Part shown: piece by piece, positions 53,272 through 61,458 of the stretch | How the letters are laid out: each line of letters begins with the position of its first letter | How positions within the stretch are numbered: position 1 is the stretch's first letter | From: Paenibacillus baekrokdamisoli | GTDB taxonomy: Bacteria > Bacillota > Bacilli > Paenibacillales > Paenibacillaceae | Length of the DNA: 64,000 bases | NCBI RefSeq assembly: GCF_003945345.1 | Contig: NZ_AP019308.1 | Location: forward strand, 6,452,001-6,516,000 | Direction of reading: 5' to 3' | The notes under the pieces: generated by a model | Seen by the model: only the letters and a program-made list of their open reading frames with translations | Told to the model about the DNA's origin: nothing | Databases searched by the model: none | Made by a program: the position numbers and the translations under genes

Positions 53272-53327
53272 ATATAACACCGTATTCGCGCTGCGGACCA
53301 TACGTCGCGAATACAAGAACGTAATAG
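53272..53327 (+). repeat. attC-like site 6, minimal 56-bp form
   Basis: ATATAAC (53272-53278), ACC, GTATTCGCG, a short loop, CGCGAATAC, AAGAAC, GTAATAG (53321-53327). At 56 bp this is about the size of the shortest classical attC sites. The downstream bases AATAGGAAATTGACG pair with CGTCAACATCCTAT at 53992-54005. Confidence 0.8.
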
Positions 53328-53371
53328 GAAATTGACGTAAATCCATTATTAATTAATCGAGGGTGATATTC

Positions 53372-53968
53372 ATGAAAGTGAATGACCATAGAAAGATATA
53401 TAAATCTGTTTATCAGATGGGTTCGGATAGAGTTGAATTAATAGAGATCCCTCCTCTACAATTTTTGGTACAAGAGGGACAAGGTAAGCTCAATTGGCTG
53501 GGACGACCAGAAACAGACTATTGGGCTGTATGGAAAACTATAAATCAAATCAAACGAATAACTAAAAATAAATGTGACTATCAATTTAAACTAATGCCGC
53601 ATGAAATAGTATGGCTTAGGAAAATTGGTGAAGAGGAGTGGATTTATACTGAGATGATGCAAGTCCCTGACTTTATTGATTATGAAATTTACGATGAGGC
53701 TAGGAAGAGTATAGAAAAGAAGTATCGAAATGAAAATATTCCGGAAACGAAGTTACAAAGGATAGAACAAGGATTGTGTATTCAGAAATTACATAAAGGA
53801 CATTATCGTGAGACGGAGAGAACTCTGAATGACTTAATTAATTACGCGAAATCCAACGGTTTTGAAGTTGTTGGAGAAAGACGGGAATTATATTTAAATC
53901 AACCCATGTGTCATCCTACCCCAGATAAATGGGAAACGATAGTAAGAGTTCAGGTTAAGGAAAGTTGA
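53372..53968 (+). CDS. Cassette 7: GyrI-like small-molecule-binding protein
   Basis: About 198 residues: VELIEIPPLQFLVQEGQGKL, WAVWKTINQIKRITKNKCDY, HEIVWLRKIGEEEWIYTEMM, LHKGHYRETERTLNDLINYA, a GyrI-like domain of the MerR-effector type. ATG 53372 follows GAGGGTGATATTC; the frame is open three codons earlier. Such proteins bind or hydrolyse lipophilic or xenobiotic molecules. Confidence 0.78.
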   Translation: MKVNDHRKIYKSVYQMGSDRVELIEIPPLQFLVQEGQGKLNWLGRPETDYWAVWKTINQIKRITKNKCDYQFKLMPHEIVWLRKIGEEEWIYTEMMQVPDFIDYEIYDEARKSIEKKYRNENIPETKLQRIEQGLCIQKLHKGHYRETERTLNDLINYAKSNGFEVVGERRELYLNQPMCHPTPDKWETIVRVQVKES

Positions 53969-54001
53969 TTGCTCGGGTTGCTCAAAGAGGACGTCAACAT
54001 C

Positions 54002-54162
54002 CTATAACAACGTATTCACGCTTCGGAATTCACCCTCGGTCCGGACCGGAGCAATTGGCAGGGGAGTGTATTCAGCCGGACAACCACTGCGAGCCTAAGT
54101 CTGATGACCCGTTCCCTCCGATCACTTAAGGCTCTGAGTTCGTGAATACAAGAACGTTAGGT
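54002..54162 (+). repeat. attC-like site 7
   Basis: CTATAAC (54002-54008), CGTATTCACG, CGTGAATAC, GTTAGGT (54156-54162), which fits the classical R' consensus GTTRRRY exactly. 161 bp. The next cassette start pairs only partly with its own 3' arm at 54529-54547. Confidence 0.78.
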
Positions 54163-54222
54163 GAAATACTTGAAGATCGAAAAATAGTAAAACCTTTAAA
54201 TACAATATATAAGAGGAGCATT

Positions 54223-54495
54223 ATGAAGCATTTCAGAAGAATTAGTTTGGTTTTTTTACTTATTGGAATAAGTATATTGATTGTTGGATTTGTAAAACAT
54301 CCAGGAATACCCTATCAAGATCCAACTCAAGAAATGTTAAATATCTATAATCAAGAAGCAAAACGTTCGGAAGAGATACAATCATATGGATTATCTATCT
54401 TTTTAGTAAGTTTTGGGGCATTTCTAATGGGTAAAATAATAGATTTATTTAGGGGGAGAAATAAGAATAAAGGAAATAATGAGGACTCTAAATAA
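54223..54495 (+). CDS. Cassette 8: small membrane protein
   Basis: About 90 residues with two helices (ISLVFLLIGISILIVGFV and LSIFLVSFGAFLMGKIIDLF) and a Lys/Asn-rich tail. ATG 54223 follows AGAGGAGCATT; the frame is open 27 codons earlier. Function unknown. Confidence 0.65.
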   Translation: MKHFRRISLVFLLIGISILIVGFVKHPGIPYQDPTQEMLNIYNQEAKRSEEIQSYGLSIFLVSFGAFLMGKIIDLFRGRNKNKGNNEDSK

Positions 54496-54540
54496 TGGCA
54501 ATATAGAATTTGAAGTAGATTCAAAGAAGTCAGGTACTTC

Positions 54541-54635
54541 GTTTAACACCGTATTCACGCTACGTGCATACGCCCTGGTCCGGACCGGAGTAGAAGTGCC
54601 GAGGGTAAATTCAGCCGGACAACCACTGCGAGCCT
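54541..54635 (+). repeat. attC-like site 8, truncated; right edge of the array
   Basis: GTTTAAC (54541-54547), CGTATTCACG and the conserved GAAGTGCCGAGGGT part are present. The sequence breaks after CACTGCGAGCC and the right half (L', R') is missing. Confidence 0.7.
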
Positions 54636-54871
54636 TGCCTTCATAATTGAAATATTACTTTGATTTCGCTCCCAGCTCTAGATGGGGGCTATTTGACGCT
54701 TACGCAGTAAAATAACAATGCGCATGGATTTCGATTGAAGCTGTTTGACATACAACCTCTGCAAGTATTGGCTCGAAAATTGACTCGTTATAAGAGTTTC
54801 TTTGACATTAGAATCAGTAAAGCCATCTTGGACTCTCGTTGTGATTAGCTATACTTAATTCGAACTTCATA
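54636..54871 (+). other. Gap without a supported gene
   Basis: About 235 bp to the right of the truncated attC-like site. On the minus strand a fragment MRIVILLRKRQIAPI could be a decayed transposase piece, but I cannot name it. No hairpin terminator was seen. Confidence 0.3.
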
Positions 54872-54936
54872 TTGACAAGGGTAGATAAGATGGTTTATCA
54901 TTCAATTCAGTTAGTTCATTCTCGAAACAAACTAAC
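54872..54936 (+). promoter_or_regulatory. Promoter and XylR-like operator of the sugar operon
   Basis: TTGACA (54872-54877), 18 bp, TATCAT (54896-54901). GTTAGTT (54910-54916) and AACTAAC (54930-54936) form a perfect palindrome over the start of transcription. TTAGTT...AACTAA is the pattern of Bacillus XylR (ROK) operators. The ROK repressor encoded in the operon is the likely binder. Confidence 0.7.
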
Positions 54937-54959
54937 AGAAACCGTATGGAGGTACACCC

Positions 54960-55865
54960 TTGATCGATCTAAGTCATAACGATTCTGATGCCCTTTATGT
55001 TGGTGTCGACATAGGTGGAACAAAAGTGATCGTTCAAATCGTTGACCGAAATGGACGAGTCGTTTCTAGGCACAAGACAACAACTTCGAGCGATTTGAAT
55101 AGTATTGCCGAGATTGTTAATGAATGCGTTTCCGATTCCAAAGTGAACAAAGATAAAATCGCAGGCTACGGGTTCGGCGTTCCGGCCGTAACGGATATTG
55201 ATAAAGGAATTGTCATTGAAGCTCCGGCATTGCAATGGCATAGTCTGAATTTTGTCGAACAAATGCAAGCTTTATTGATGAAAACGGTCACAGTTGAAAA
55301 TGATGTGAACTGCGCGGCGCTAGGAGAACGTTGGCTCGGCTCTGCCAAATCCGCGGATGATTTCGTGTTTATTGCGATTGGGACGGGTGTTGGCGCGGCG
55401 ATTGTAACCGGGGGAAAACTTTTTTACGGCAACCGGTTTATGGCTGGTGAAATCGGATATCTGTTGTCCGAAGAAGATTGGCAGGAGAATAAGCGATATA
55501 CGTTCAAAAATTTTGGGGCACTTGAAGAGAAGATATCCGGAAGAGCGCTGTCAAGTCATCGGATTCGTCCTGAAATGATATTCAAGCAATATAAAGAGAA
55601 CAACGGAGAAGGCTTCGACATCTTCACGCAATATCTTAAGACTTTATCGATTACGATTGCGAATCTCTCGAGCTTATTGAATCCTCAGAAAATCATTCTC
55701 GGTGGAGGCGTTTCGGAAGCGCTATCAGAGGTAATCGATCATTTGCGGGATCAGGTTGCAAAGATGTCGCCCGTACCCGTGATTATCGAATGCTCTACCT
55801 TAGGTGAGAATGCCGGTGCTTATGGCGCCGCCGCATTTCTAATAAATAAGCTTGACGCGCAATAG
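54960..55865 (+). CDS. ROK-family sugar kinase, lacking the zinc-binding motif
   Basis: 301 residues. ATP-binding YVGVDIGGTKVIVQIVDRNG, catalytic Asp in VENDVNCAALGERWLG, and IAIGTGVGAAIV. The family's His and Cys-x-Cys-Gly-x2-Gly-Cys zinc site, normally after GEIGH, is missing: the sequence runs GEIGYLLSEEDWQENKRYTF. It probably phosphorylates a sugar or cyclitol imported by the ABC system. TTG 54960 follows TATGGAGGTACACC. First gene of the operon. Confidence 0.82.
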   Translation: MIDLSHNDSDALYVGVDIGGTKVIVQIVDRNGRVVSRHKTTTSSDLNSIAEIVNECVSDSKVNKDKIAGYGFGVPAVTDIDKGIVIEAPALQWHSLNFVEQMQALLMKTVTVENDVNCAALGERWLGSAKSADDFVFIAIGTGVGAAIVTGGKLFYGNRFMAGEIGYLLSEEDWQENKRYTFKNFGALEEKISGRALSSHRIRPEMIFKQYKENNGEGFDIFTQYLKTLSITIANLSSLLNPQKIILGGGVSEALSEVIDHLRDQVAKMSPVPVIIECSTLGENAGAYGAAAFLINKLDAQ

Positions 55866-55891
55866 GAACAATATGAAGACGGAGGGATTTT

Positions 55892-56845
55892 ATGAAACGA
55901 ATTCAAATTCCAGGTGTGCAGCTGGCATCGACGCAATTGGTTATGGGTACGGGCGGAGATGCTTATCATCCGGATCACATGGATCACGTTACCCGATTAT
56001 CTGACGCTTATATCGAACTAGGCGGAAATACTTTCGATTCCGCTCATCAATATGAAGGCAGCGAGGAAGCGCTTGGTCGTTGGCTGGAAAAACGGAATAT
56101 TCGAGATCGGGTTGTGATCTTAACGAAGGGCTGTCATCCTGACGATGGTAATCCCGGACCAAGAGTAAGCGCAAAATACATCAAAGAGGACCTCATGGAG
56201 AGTCTTGACCGGCTTCGCGTAAAACACGTGGAAATGTATGCGCTTCATAGAGATGATGTGACAGTTCCGGTCGGAGAAGTTATTGAAGCTCTTAATCAAG
56301 CGCTTCGTGATGGATATGTCAGAACGATCGGCGCATCTAATTGGAAGCTAAGCCGTGTAATCGAAGCGAACCAATACGCCCAAGACAACAACCTTAAAGG
56401 GTTTGCCTTCACAAGTCCAAACTTCAGCTTGGCTAAGCCTTTGGAGCCTCATTGGCCCGGATGCGTATCGGCGGACGAAAGCTTCTGCCAGTGGCATGAA
56501 AGTAATCAGATTCCATTGTTGGCGTGGTCAGCGCAGGCGGGCGGTTTTTTCTCGGGAAGGTTCTCTCCTAACAATCGAGACAACGAGGACATGGTGCGAG
56601 TTTACTATAGCGAAGAGAATTGGGAGAGGCTTAATCGGGCTAGGGCTCTGGCGACGAAGAAAGACGTCACTCCGATTCAAATCGCTTTGGCATATGTGCT
56701 TCACCAAAGATTTCCAACCTTCGCCCTTATCGGCCCCGAAAAAGTCGAAGAGCTGCAATCAAGTTTTACGGGGGCTGAAATTTCCTTGAGCCCGACTGAG
56801 CTAGATTGGCTGGACTTAAAGACAAATGATCCTATCTTCGCATAG
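55892..56845 (+). CDS. Aldo/keto reductase
   Basis: 317 residues, (beta/alpha)8 fold. GGNTFDSAHQYEGSEEALGR holds Asp and Tyr of the catalytic tetrad (D-x4-Y), VILTKG the Lys, and MYALHRDD the His. GASNW and ALIGPEKVEELQ are at the NADPH site. It likely oxidises or reduces a sugar or cyclitol intermediate. ATG 55892 follows ACGGAGGGATTTT. Confidence 0.88.
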   Translation: MKRIQIPGVQLASTQLVMGTGGDAYHPDHMDHVTRLSDAYIELGGNTFDSAHQYEGSEEALGRWLEKRNIRDRVVILTKGCHPDDGNPGPRVSAKYIKEDLMESLDRLRVKHVEMYALHRDDVTVPVGEVIEALNQALRDGYVRTIGASNWKLSRVIEANQYAQDNNLKGFAFTSPNFSLAKPLEPHWPGCVSADESFCQWHESNQIPLLAWSAQAGGFFSGRFSPNNRDNEDMVRVYYSEENWERLNRARALATKKDVTPIQIALAYVLHQRFPTFALIGPEKVEELQSSFTGAEISLSPTELDWLDLKTNDPIFA

Positions 56846-56981
56846 GGACTAGCCTTCGGATAGAGGGAGGTGATCAGCGCTTATCTTCATACCGGATTCA
56901 AACGGATGTTGAGTATCAAGTTTGTAATGGGTTTCTGCAACTGATGAATAATCAATTTAAATGAAAAGGGGAAACGTGCAT

Positions 56982-58280
56982 ATGAACAAAAATATGAAAA
57001 GTCTTGTTGTACTGATGTGCATGGTTTTATTACTAACGGCTTGCGGGTCTAACGGAAATTCAAGCAGCGGAGAAACGGAATCGGCAAAGCCTAATAAAGG
57101 GATTACGCTTACCGCGATTACGCCTCCAGGGATGGAAGACTATTATAACGCCAGATCCAAAGCATTCGAGGAAAAAACCGGCGTAAAAGTAAATATTGAA
57201 GTCGTTGCGTGGAATGATATTATCACGAAGTTAACGAATGATGCCGTGGCCGGATCCGATACGTACGACATCATCGGAATCGACGATATTTATTTGGCTA
57301 AATTCGCGGACGCAGGCTGGATTGTTCCTGTTGATCAGTATATGACTAAAGAGCTTAAAGGCGATTTGATGGACTACGCCAATCGGTTCATTCAATACAA
57401 GGGTAAAACGTATGGTCTTCCATGGTATACCGCTTGGAAAACATTCGGATACAATAAGGACATGTTGAAAAAAATCGGCGTAGATCATGCGCCCCAAACT
57501 TGGGACGAGTTCATTCAGCTCAGCCAGAAATTGCAGAAGGATGGGATAGTGCCGTACGCTTCCGCTTGGAGTTGGGGCAGAATGGAAGCCGTCATATGCG
57601 ATTTCGTCGCCATTATGGGGTCAATGGGGGCTGAGCCATTCGAGAACGGAAAGCCAAACTTCAACAACGAGAAAGGCTTGGAAGCATTACAGCTCATGTA
57701 TGACATGATTTACAAATACAAAATCGTCGATCCGGCATCGATTCAATTCGGCGAAAGCGATGTAAACTCCGCATTTGCGGCAGGACAAACGGCGTTCCAG
57801 TTCCAGTGGGGAATTCCGTTGATGGATCTGAATAAACCGGAAAATTCCCAAGTGGTCAATATGACGGATTTGTCGCTTTTCCCAAGCAAAGTCAGCTCGG
57901 CTTCGACCATCGGTTCGTTCGTTCAAGCGATCTCCAAAGGCTCCAAAAACCCGAAAGAAGCTTGGGATTTCATTCAATTCCTCAATGGTCCTGAAGGCCA
58001 AAAGGATATGATATTAAAAACGGGCGGAACGGATAAATTTACCGCGTGGAAAAGCGTTTCCGAAGATCCGGAAATCAAGAAAAACTTGCCCGGGTTCGAG
58101 GTGGCCATGAAACAAGCGGACACGGCTCTGGCCAGACCGCAATTGCCTTGGTACCAGGAATGGTCTGCTATGATGCAAGATCATATCCAGATGGCTCTGC
58201 TTAAGTCCAAAACCCCTCAAGAAGCGCTGCAGGAAGCAGATCAAGAAACACAGAAAATCATGGAAAAATACAACAAATAA
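56982..58280 (+). CDS. ABC sugar transporter, substrate-binding lipoprotein
   Basis: About 432 residues. Lipobox LLTACGSNG, then a bilobal type 1 extracellular binding protein (ITPPGMEDYYNARSKAFEEK, VNIEVVAWNDIITKLTNDAV, DIIGIDDIYLAKFADAGWI). It binds the sugar outside the cell and delivers it to the two permeases. ATG 56982 follows AAAAGGGGAAACG. No ATPase gene is in the operon; a shared MsmX-type ATPase is probable. Confidence 0.88.
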   Translation: MNKNMKSLVVLMCMVLLLTACGSNGNSSSGETESAKPNKGITLTAITPPGMEDYYNARSKAFEEKTGVKVNIEVVAWNDIITKLTNDAVAGSDTYDIIGIDDIYLAKFADAGWIVPVDQYMTKELKGDLMDYANRFIQYKGKTYGLPWYTAWKTFGYNKDMLKKIGVDHAPQTWDEFIQLSQKLQKDGIVPYASAWSWGRMEAVICDFVAIMGSMGAEPFENGKPNFNNEKGLEALQLMYDMIYKYKIVDPASIQFGESDVNSAFAAGQTAFQFQWGIPLMDLNKPENSQVVNMTDLSLFPSKVSSASTIGSFVQAISKGSKNPKEAWDFIQFLNGPEGQKDMILKTGGTDKFTAWKSVSEDPEIKKNLPGFEVAMKQADTALARPQLPWYQEWSAMMQDHIQMALLKSKTPQEALQEADQETQKIMEKYNK

Positions 58281-58319
58281 TTCATAAAAACCTGAATCTG
58301 TCTTTGCTGCGGAATGAAT

Positions 58320-58375
58320 AAGGAAGTTGCGGGTGGGTGTAGACGATACGACCGTACCACTCGCAGCTTCCTTGT
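58320..58375 (+). terminator. Intra-operon hairpin after the binding protein
   Basis: AAGGAAGTTGCGGGTGG (58320-58336) pairs with CCACTCGCAGCTTCCTT (58357-58373), with only GTT following. Such stems often stabilise the binding-protein mRNA or reduce downstream transcription. Confidence 0.6.
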
Positions 58376-58430
58376 TACCTGACGAACTAGCGTTGGAGAT
58401 AGGTTTTTGTTTTTGATCGGGGGGATTATA

Positions 58431-59327
58431 GTGAAGCAGAATACGAAGATCATGTCAGAAGGCCGGTTTGCTCTGATCCTGCTTGCGCCAACCTTGCTTC
58501 TCATTTTGGGACTATTGCTTTATCCGCTTATCTATTCCATCTATTTGAGCTTTGTAGACCTGAACATCACGAATCCCGACGTAGGCACGGAATTCGTCGG
58601 CTTCAGAAACTTCATGGACAACTTGAGCGATCCCGCTTTTTGGAATAGTCTTAAAATCACTTTTTATTTTGCCGTCGTTACGGTAATCGGCAGTTTGCTT
58701 GTCGGGCTATATGCGGCGCTTTTGCTGAATAGCAAAATTCGAGCGCGAGGTTTATTCCGCACATTGCTCCTTATCCCGTGGGCAATCCCTCTTGTTATCG
58801 TCGGTATGATTTGGAAGCTGATTCTTCATCCGAACTATGGTTCGCTTAATGCGTTATTAATGAAAGTCGGAATAATTCATCACAATATTGCATGGTTGTC
58901 CGATGCAAAGTGGTCGCTGATCATGCTGTTCCTCTCCGAAATCTGGAGATCGTTTCCTTTCGTAGCCTTGTTATATCTCGCTGCCTTGCAAACCATTCCT
59001 CAGGATTTGTTCGAAGCGGCATCCGTCGACGGAGCGACGAAACGCAAGGCATTCTGGCATATCACCATGCCTTATTTGCAAGCGACAACGCTTGTCCTGC
59101 TTATTTTGCGAACAATTGATGCGTTCCGTTCGTTCGATCTCATTTTCGCTTTGACAAAAGGAGGTCCGGCAAACAATACGGAAATAGTCGGCCTTTATTT
59201 ATATAAACAAGGCTTTACGTTTGCTAATTTCGGTGTAAGCGCTGCCGGAAGCTATATCGTGACTTTCCTTATCCTTGTGCTTGTGTTCGTTTACATCAAA
59301 TTAATGAAGGTTCAAAACATATCTTAA
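58431..59327 (+). CDS. ABC sugar transporter permease (MalF-like)
   Basis: About 298 residues with six TM helices. The EAA loop is EAASVDGATKRKAFWHITMP. GTG 58431 (VKQNTKIMSEGRF) follows CGGGGGGATTATA; the frame is open 8 codons more. It pairs with the next permease. Confidence 0.88.
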   Translation: MKQNTKIMSEGRFALILLAPTLLLILGLLLYPLIYSIYLSFVDLNITNPDVGTEFVGFRNFMDNLSDPAFWNSLKITFYFAVVTVIGSLLVGLYAALLLNSKIRARGLFRTLLLIPWAIPLVIVGMIWKLILHPNYGSLNALLMKVGIIHHNIAWLSDAKWSLIMLFLSEIWRSFPFVALLYLAALQTIPQDLFEAASVDGATKRKAFWHITMPYLQATTLVLLILRTIDAFRSFDLIFALTKGGPANNTEIVGLYLYKQGFTFANFGVSAAGSYIVTFLILVLVFVYIKLMKVQNIS

Positions 59328-59346
59328 GAGAAAGGAGACATATCTT

Positions 59347-60171
59347 TTGAAAAAGCTGATGACGTATATTGGATTAGCCATACTAATGGCTTTTACGCTT
59401 GCTCCCTTTCTCTCGACTTTATCGACAAGCTTCTCGACCAATCAAGACATTATTAGCGGGGCGAATCGTTTTATTCCTACGCATATGACCTTTGCTAACT
59501 TTGAGAAGGCGATTATGGGACAAGCGGCTTTATCCGGGTTTGTATCATCCATGATTAACAGCTTGATCGTGGCTGCGGTGACTACTTTTTTCTGTTTGTT
59601 GTTCGGTGCATTGGGTGCTTATGCATTCGCAAGATTGAACTTCCGTTTTCGAGACAGCTTCATGCTGCTTGTATTGATCACCCAGATGATTCCCGGTATC
59701 GCCATTCTCATCCCGATCTACGTGATTTTTCGACAAATGGGCCTTCTTGACACCAAAACCTCCATTATATTGGCGCAAATGGCTTTTAATCTGCCTTTTA
59801 TCATATGGATCATGCGAAGCTTCTTTTTCTCCATTCCGAAGGATTTGGAGGAGGCGGCGTTCATTGACGGCTTGGGACGATTCGGGGCTCTATTTCGAAT
59901 TATACTGCCGATTAGTACGCCGGGTTTGTTTGCTACGGGCGTATTCGCGTTCATGAACTCTTGGAATGATTTTCTCACCCCCCTCGTCTTAACCTCTAGC
60001 CAGATTGCAAAGACGATGCCGGTGGCGATTAATGAATTTTTAGGGAGATTTACGGTGGATTACGGACTTCTTGCGGCTGCCGGTTTCATTGGAATTATTC
60101 CGCCGATCCTCATTATCCTTTTCTTCCAGCGCTACCTTATCGAAGGGCTGACAGCGGGAGCGGTAAAATAG
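59347..60171 (+). CDS. ABC sugar transporter permease (MalG-like)
   Basis: 274 residues with six TM helices. The EAA loop is EEAAFIDGLGRFGALFRIIL with downstream PISTPG, the MalG pattern. TTG 59347 follows GAAAGGAGACATATC. Confidence 0.9.
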   Translation: MKKLMTYIGLAILMAFTLAPFLSTLSTSFSTNQDIISGANRFIPTHMTFANFEKAIMGQAALSGFVSSMINSLIVAAVTTFFCLLFGALGAYAFARLNFRFRDSFMLLVLITQMIPGIAILIPIYVIFRQMGLLDTKTSIILAQMAFNLPFIIWIMRSFFFSIPKDLEEAAFIDGLGRFGALFRIILPISTPGLFATGVFAFMNSWNDFLTPLVLTSSQIAKTMPVAINEFLGRFTVDYGLLAAAGFIGIIPPILIILFFQRYLIEGLTAGAVK

Positions 60172-60216
60172 GCTAACCGGAAAAAGAACGATTGACGAAA
60201 TCATTTTTTATGTAAT

Positions 60217-60272
60217 ACTGAAATAGATCGTTTTGTTCGGATTCATTACAAACTACGAGCATCTATTTCAGT
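60217..60272 (+). promoter_or_regulatory. Inverted repeat upstream of the ROK regulator
   Basis: ACTGAAATAGAT (60217-60228) and ATCTATTTCAGT (60261-60272) are exact inverted copies 32 bp apart, in the gap before the ROK repressor gene. They may be an operator or an mRNA stem. The sequence differs from the XylR-like palindrome at 54910. Confidence 0.5.
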
Positions 60273-60295
60273 TCGTTGAAGGGGCATGGTGTACA

Positions 60296-61420
60296 ATGAA
60301 ATCAGTTAATCTTGACCTGATCAAAAAAATCAATCGTGATTTGGTACTGGAGACGATACGCACAGATCAACCCATTAGCAGGGCTTCGATTGCTCAGAAA
60401 ATAGGAATGAGTAGATCAACGGTTTCTTTGATCGTCGACGAATTGATTGCTAAAAAATTCGTATCGGAAACAGGCTTGGGCTCCTCGACCAAAGAAGGCG
60501 GAAGAAGGGCCATTCAATTGAGCTTTAATCCGAGCTCGGCTTACGGCATCGGAATTGAATTGAATGAAAAAGGTTATCTTATTTGCGTTTCCGATCTGGA
60601 TGGGACGATCATTACCTTGGCCAAGTACAAAGAGAAACCGATGCTGGAGAAGATCCGGGACCACCTTCTGGAGACGGTTCAAAAAGCGAACATTTCTCTA
60701 GATAAAGTTATTTCTGTCGGGTTTTGCGTACCTGGATTAACGAACAGTGTGGATGGTATTGTAGTGGGTGCTCCTGAATTGGACTGGAAAAACGTTCACT
60801 TAGCCGAACAGTTCCGCAAGCTTTTGGATAAGCCAATTTTTGTAAATAACGATGTCAACTGCGCCGCCCTTGGGGAGCGTTGGTTAGGTGCCTGCCAAAA
60901 TGTCGATGAGTTTATTTATATATCGATAAAAGCCGGTATTGGGAGTGCCATGGTATGTAATGGAAAATTGGTTCAAGGGAAAGATTTTATGGCAGGCGAG
61001 CTTGGATATTTTGCATTTGAAGAGGACCTGCTATACCAAAAAGTGAATACACTGGGCAATTTCGGAACTTTCGATAAGAAGGTATCGGTTGATGCGCTGT
61101 CTCTTTATGAATCGTCCATCGAGGAATTGTTCGAACAATACAAAAGAGATGAAATTCAAGCGGTAAGAGTCGTTCAGCGATTTGTTAACCATTTGTCTCT
61201 TGGGATCGCCAATATGGTAAGCTTGCTTAACCCTGAAAAGGTCATCATTGGCGGAGAGTTAGGGTCATATCTGGAAGGGTTATTGCCTGAAGTGCGTCAA
61301 ATGGTAGAGAGAATAACACCCATTCAAACGATAATCGAGCCGACCCAAGTCGGTGAAAATTCCGGAGTTCTGGGAATTATCTCTTATTCCTTCGAAAATG
61401 TTCAGAATGTCATTACTTAA
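60296..61420 (+). CDS. ROK-family transcriptional repressor (NagC/XylR type)
   Basis: About 374 residues. N-terminal winged HTH (LVLETIRTDQPISRASIAQK, IGMSRSTVSLIVDELIAKKF), then a ROK domain. NNDVNCAALGERWLGACQNV shares much with the kinase at 54960 (VENDVNCAALGERWLGSA), so the two are close paralogues. The phosphate loop IGTGVG of the kinase is KAGIG here, suggesting loss of kinase activity. It also lacks the Cys zinc site. ATG 60296 follows GAAGGGGCATGG. Confidence 0.88.
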   Translation: MKSVNLDLIKKINRDLVLETIRTDQPISRASIAQKIGMSRSTVSLIVDELIAKKFVSETGLGSSTKEGGRRAIQLSFNPSSAYGIGIELNEKGYLICVSDLDGTIITLAKYKEKPMLEKIRDHLLETVQKANISLDKVISVGFCVPGLTNSVDGIVVGAPELDWKNVHLAEQFRKLLDKPIFVNNDVNCAALGERWLGACQNVDEFIYISIKAGIGSAMVCNGKLVQGKDFMAGELGYFAFEEDLLYQKVNTLGNFGTFDKKVSVDALSLYESSIEELFEQYKRDEIQAVRVVQRFVNHLSLGIANMVSLLNPEKVIIGGELGSYLEGLLPEVRQMVERITPIQTIIEPTQVGENSGVLGIISYSFENVQNVIT

Positions 61421-61458
61421 CAATTGAACATCCTATATTTAGAAAGGAAGACTGAGTT

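Larger units (their letters stand above)
49295..54635 (+). mobile_element. Integron-like gene cassette array without an integrase (CALIN-like)
   Basis: Eight single-gene cassettes in the same orientation alternate with attC-like palindromes. Taking the cut after the G of the GTT box, cassettes run 49355-50140, 50141-50823, 50824-51356, 51357-52057, 52058-52752, 52753-53321, 53322-54156 and 54157 onward. Sites share TATAACACCGTATTCACG on the left and CGTGAATACAAGAACGTTA on the right. In each cassette the first about 20 bases are complementary to its own 3' arm, as in integron cassettes. The array is truncated at both ends and no tyrosine recombinase is in the window. Confidence 0.8.

Noticed and set aside
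49295..54635. Reading the repeats as a CRISPR array or as REP/BOX elements
   Set aside because: Spacing is several hundred bases with full genes between copies, and copy ends covary with the cassette. CRISPR spacers are 25-45 bp, and REP elements do not show cassette-end complementarity.
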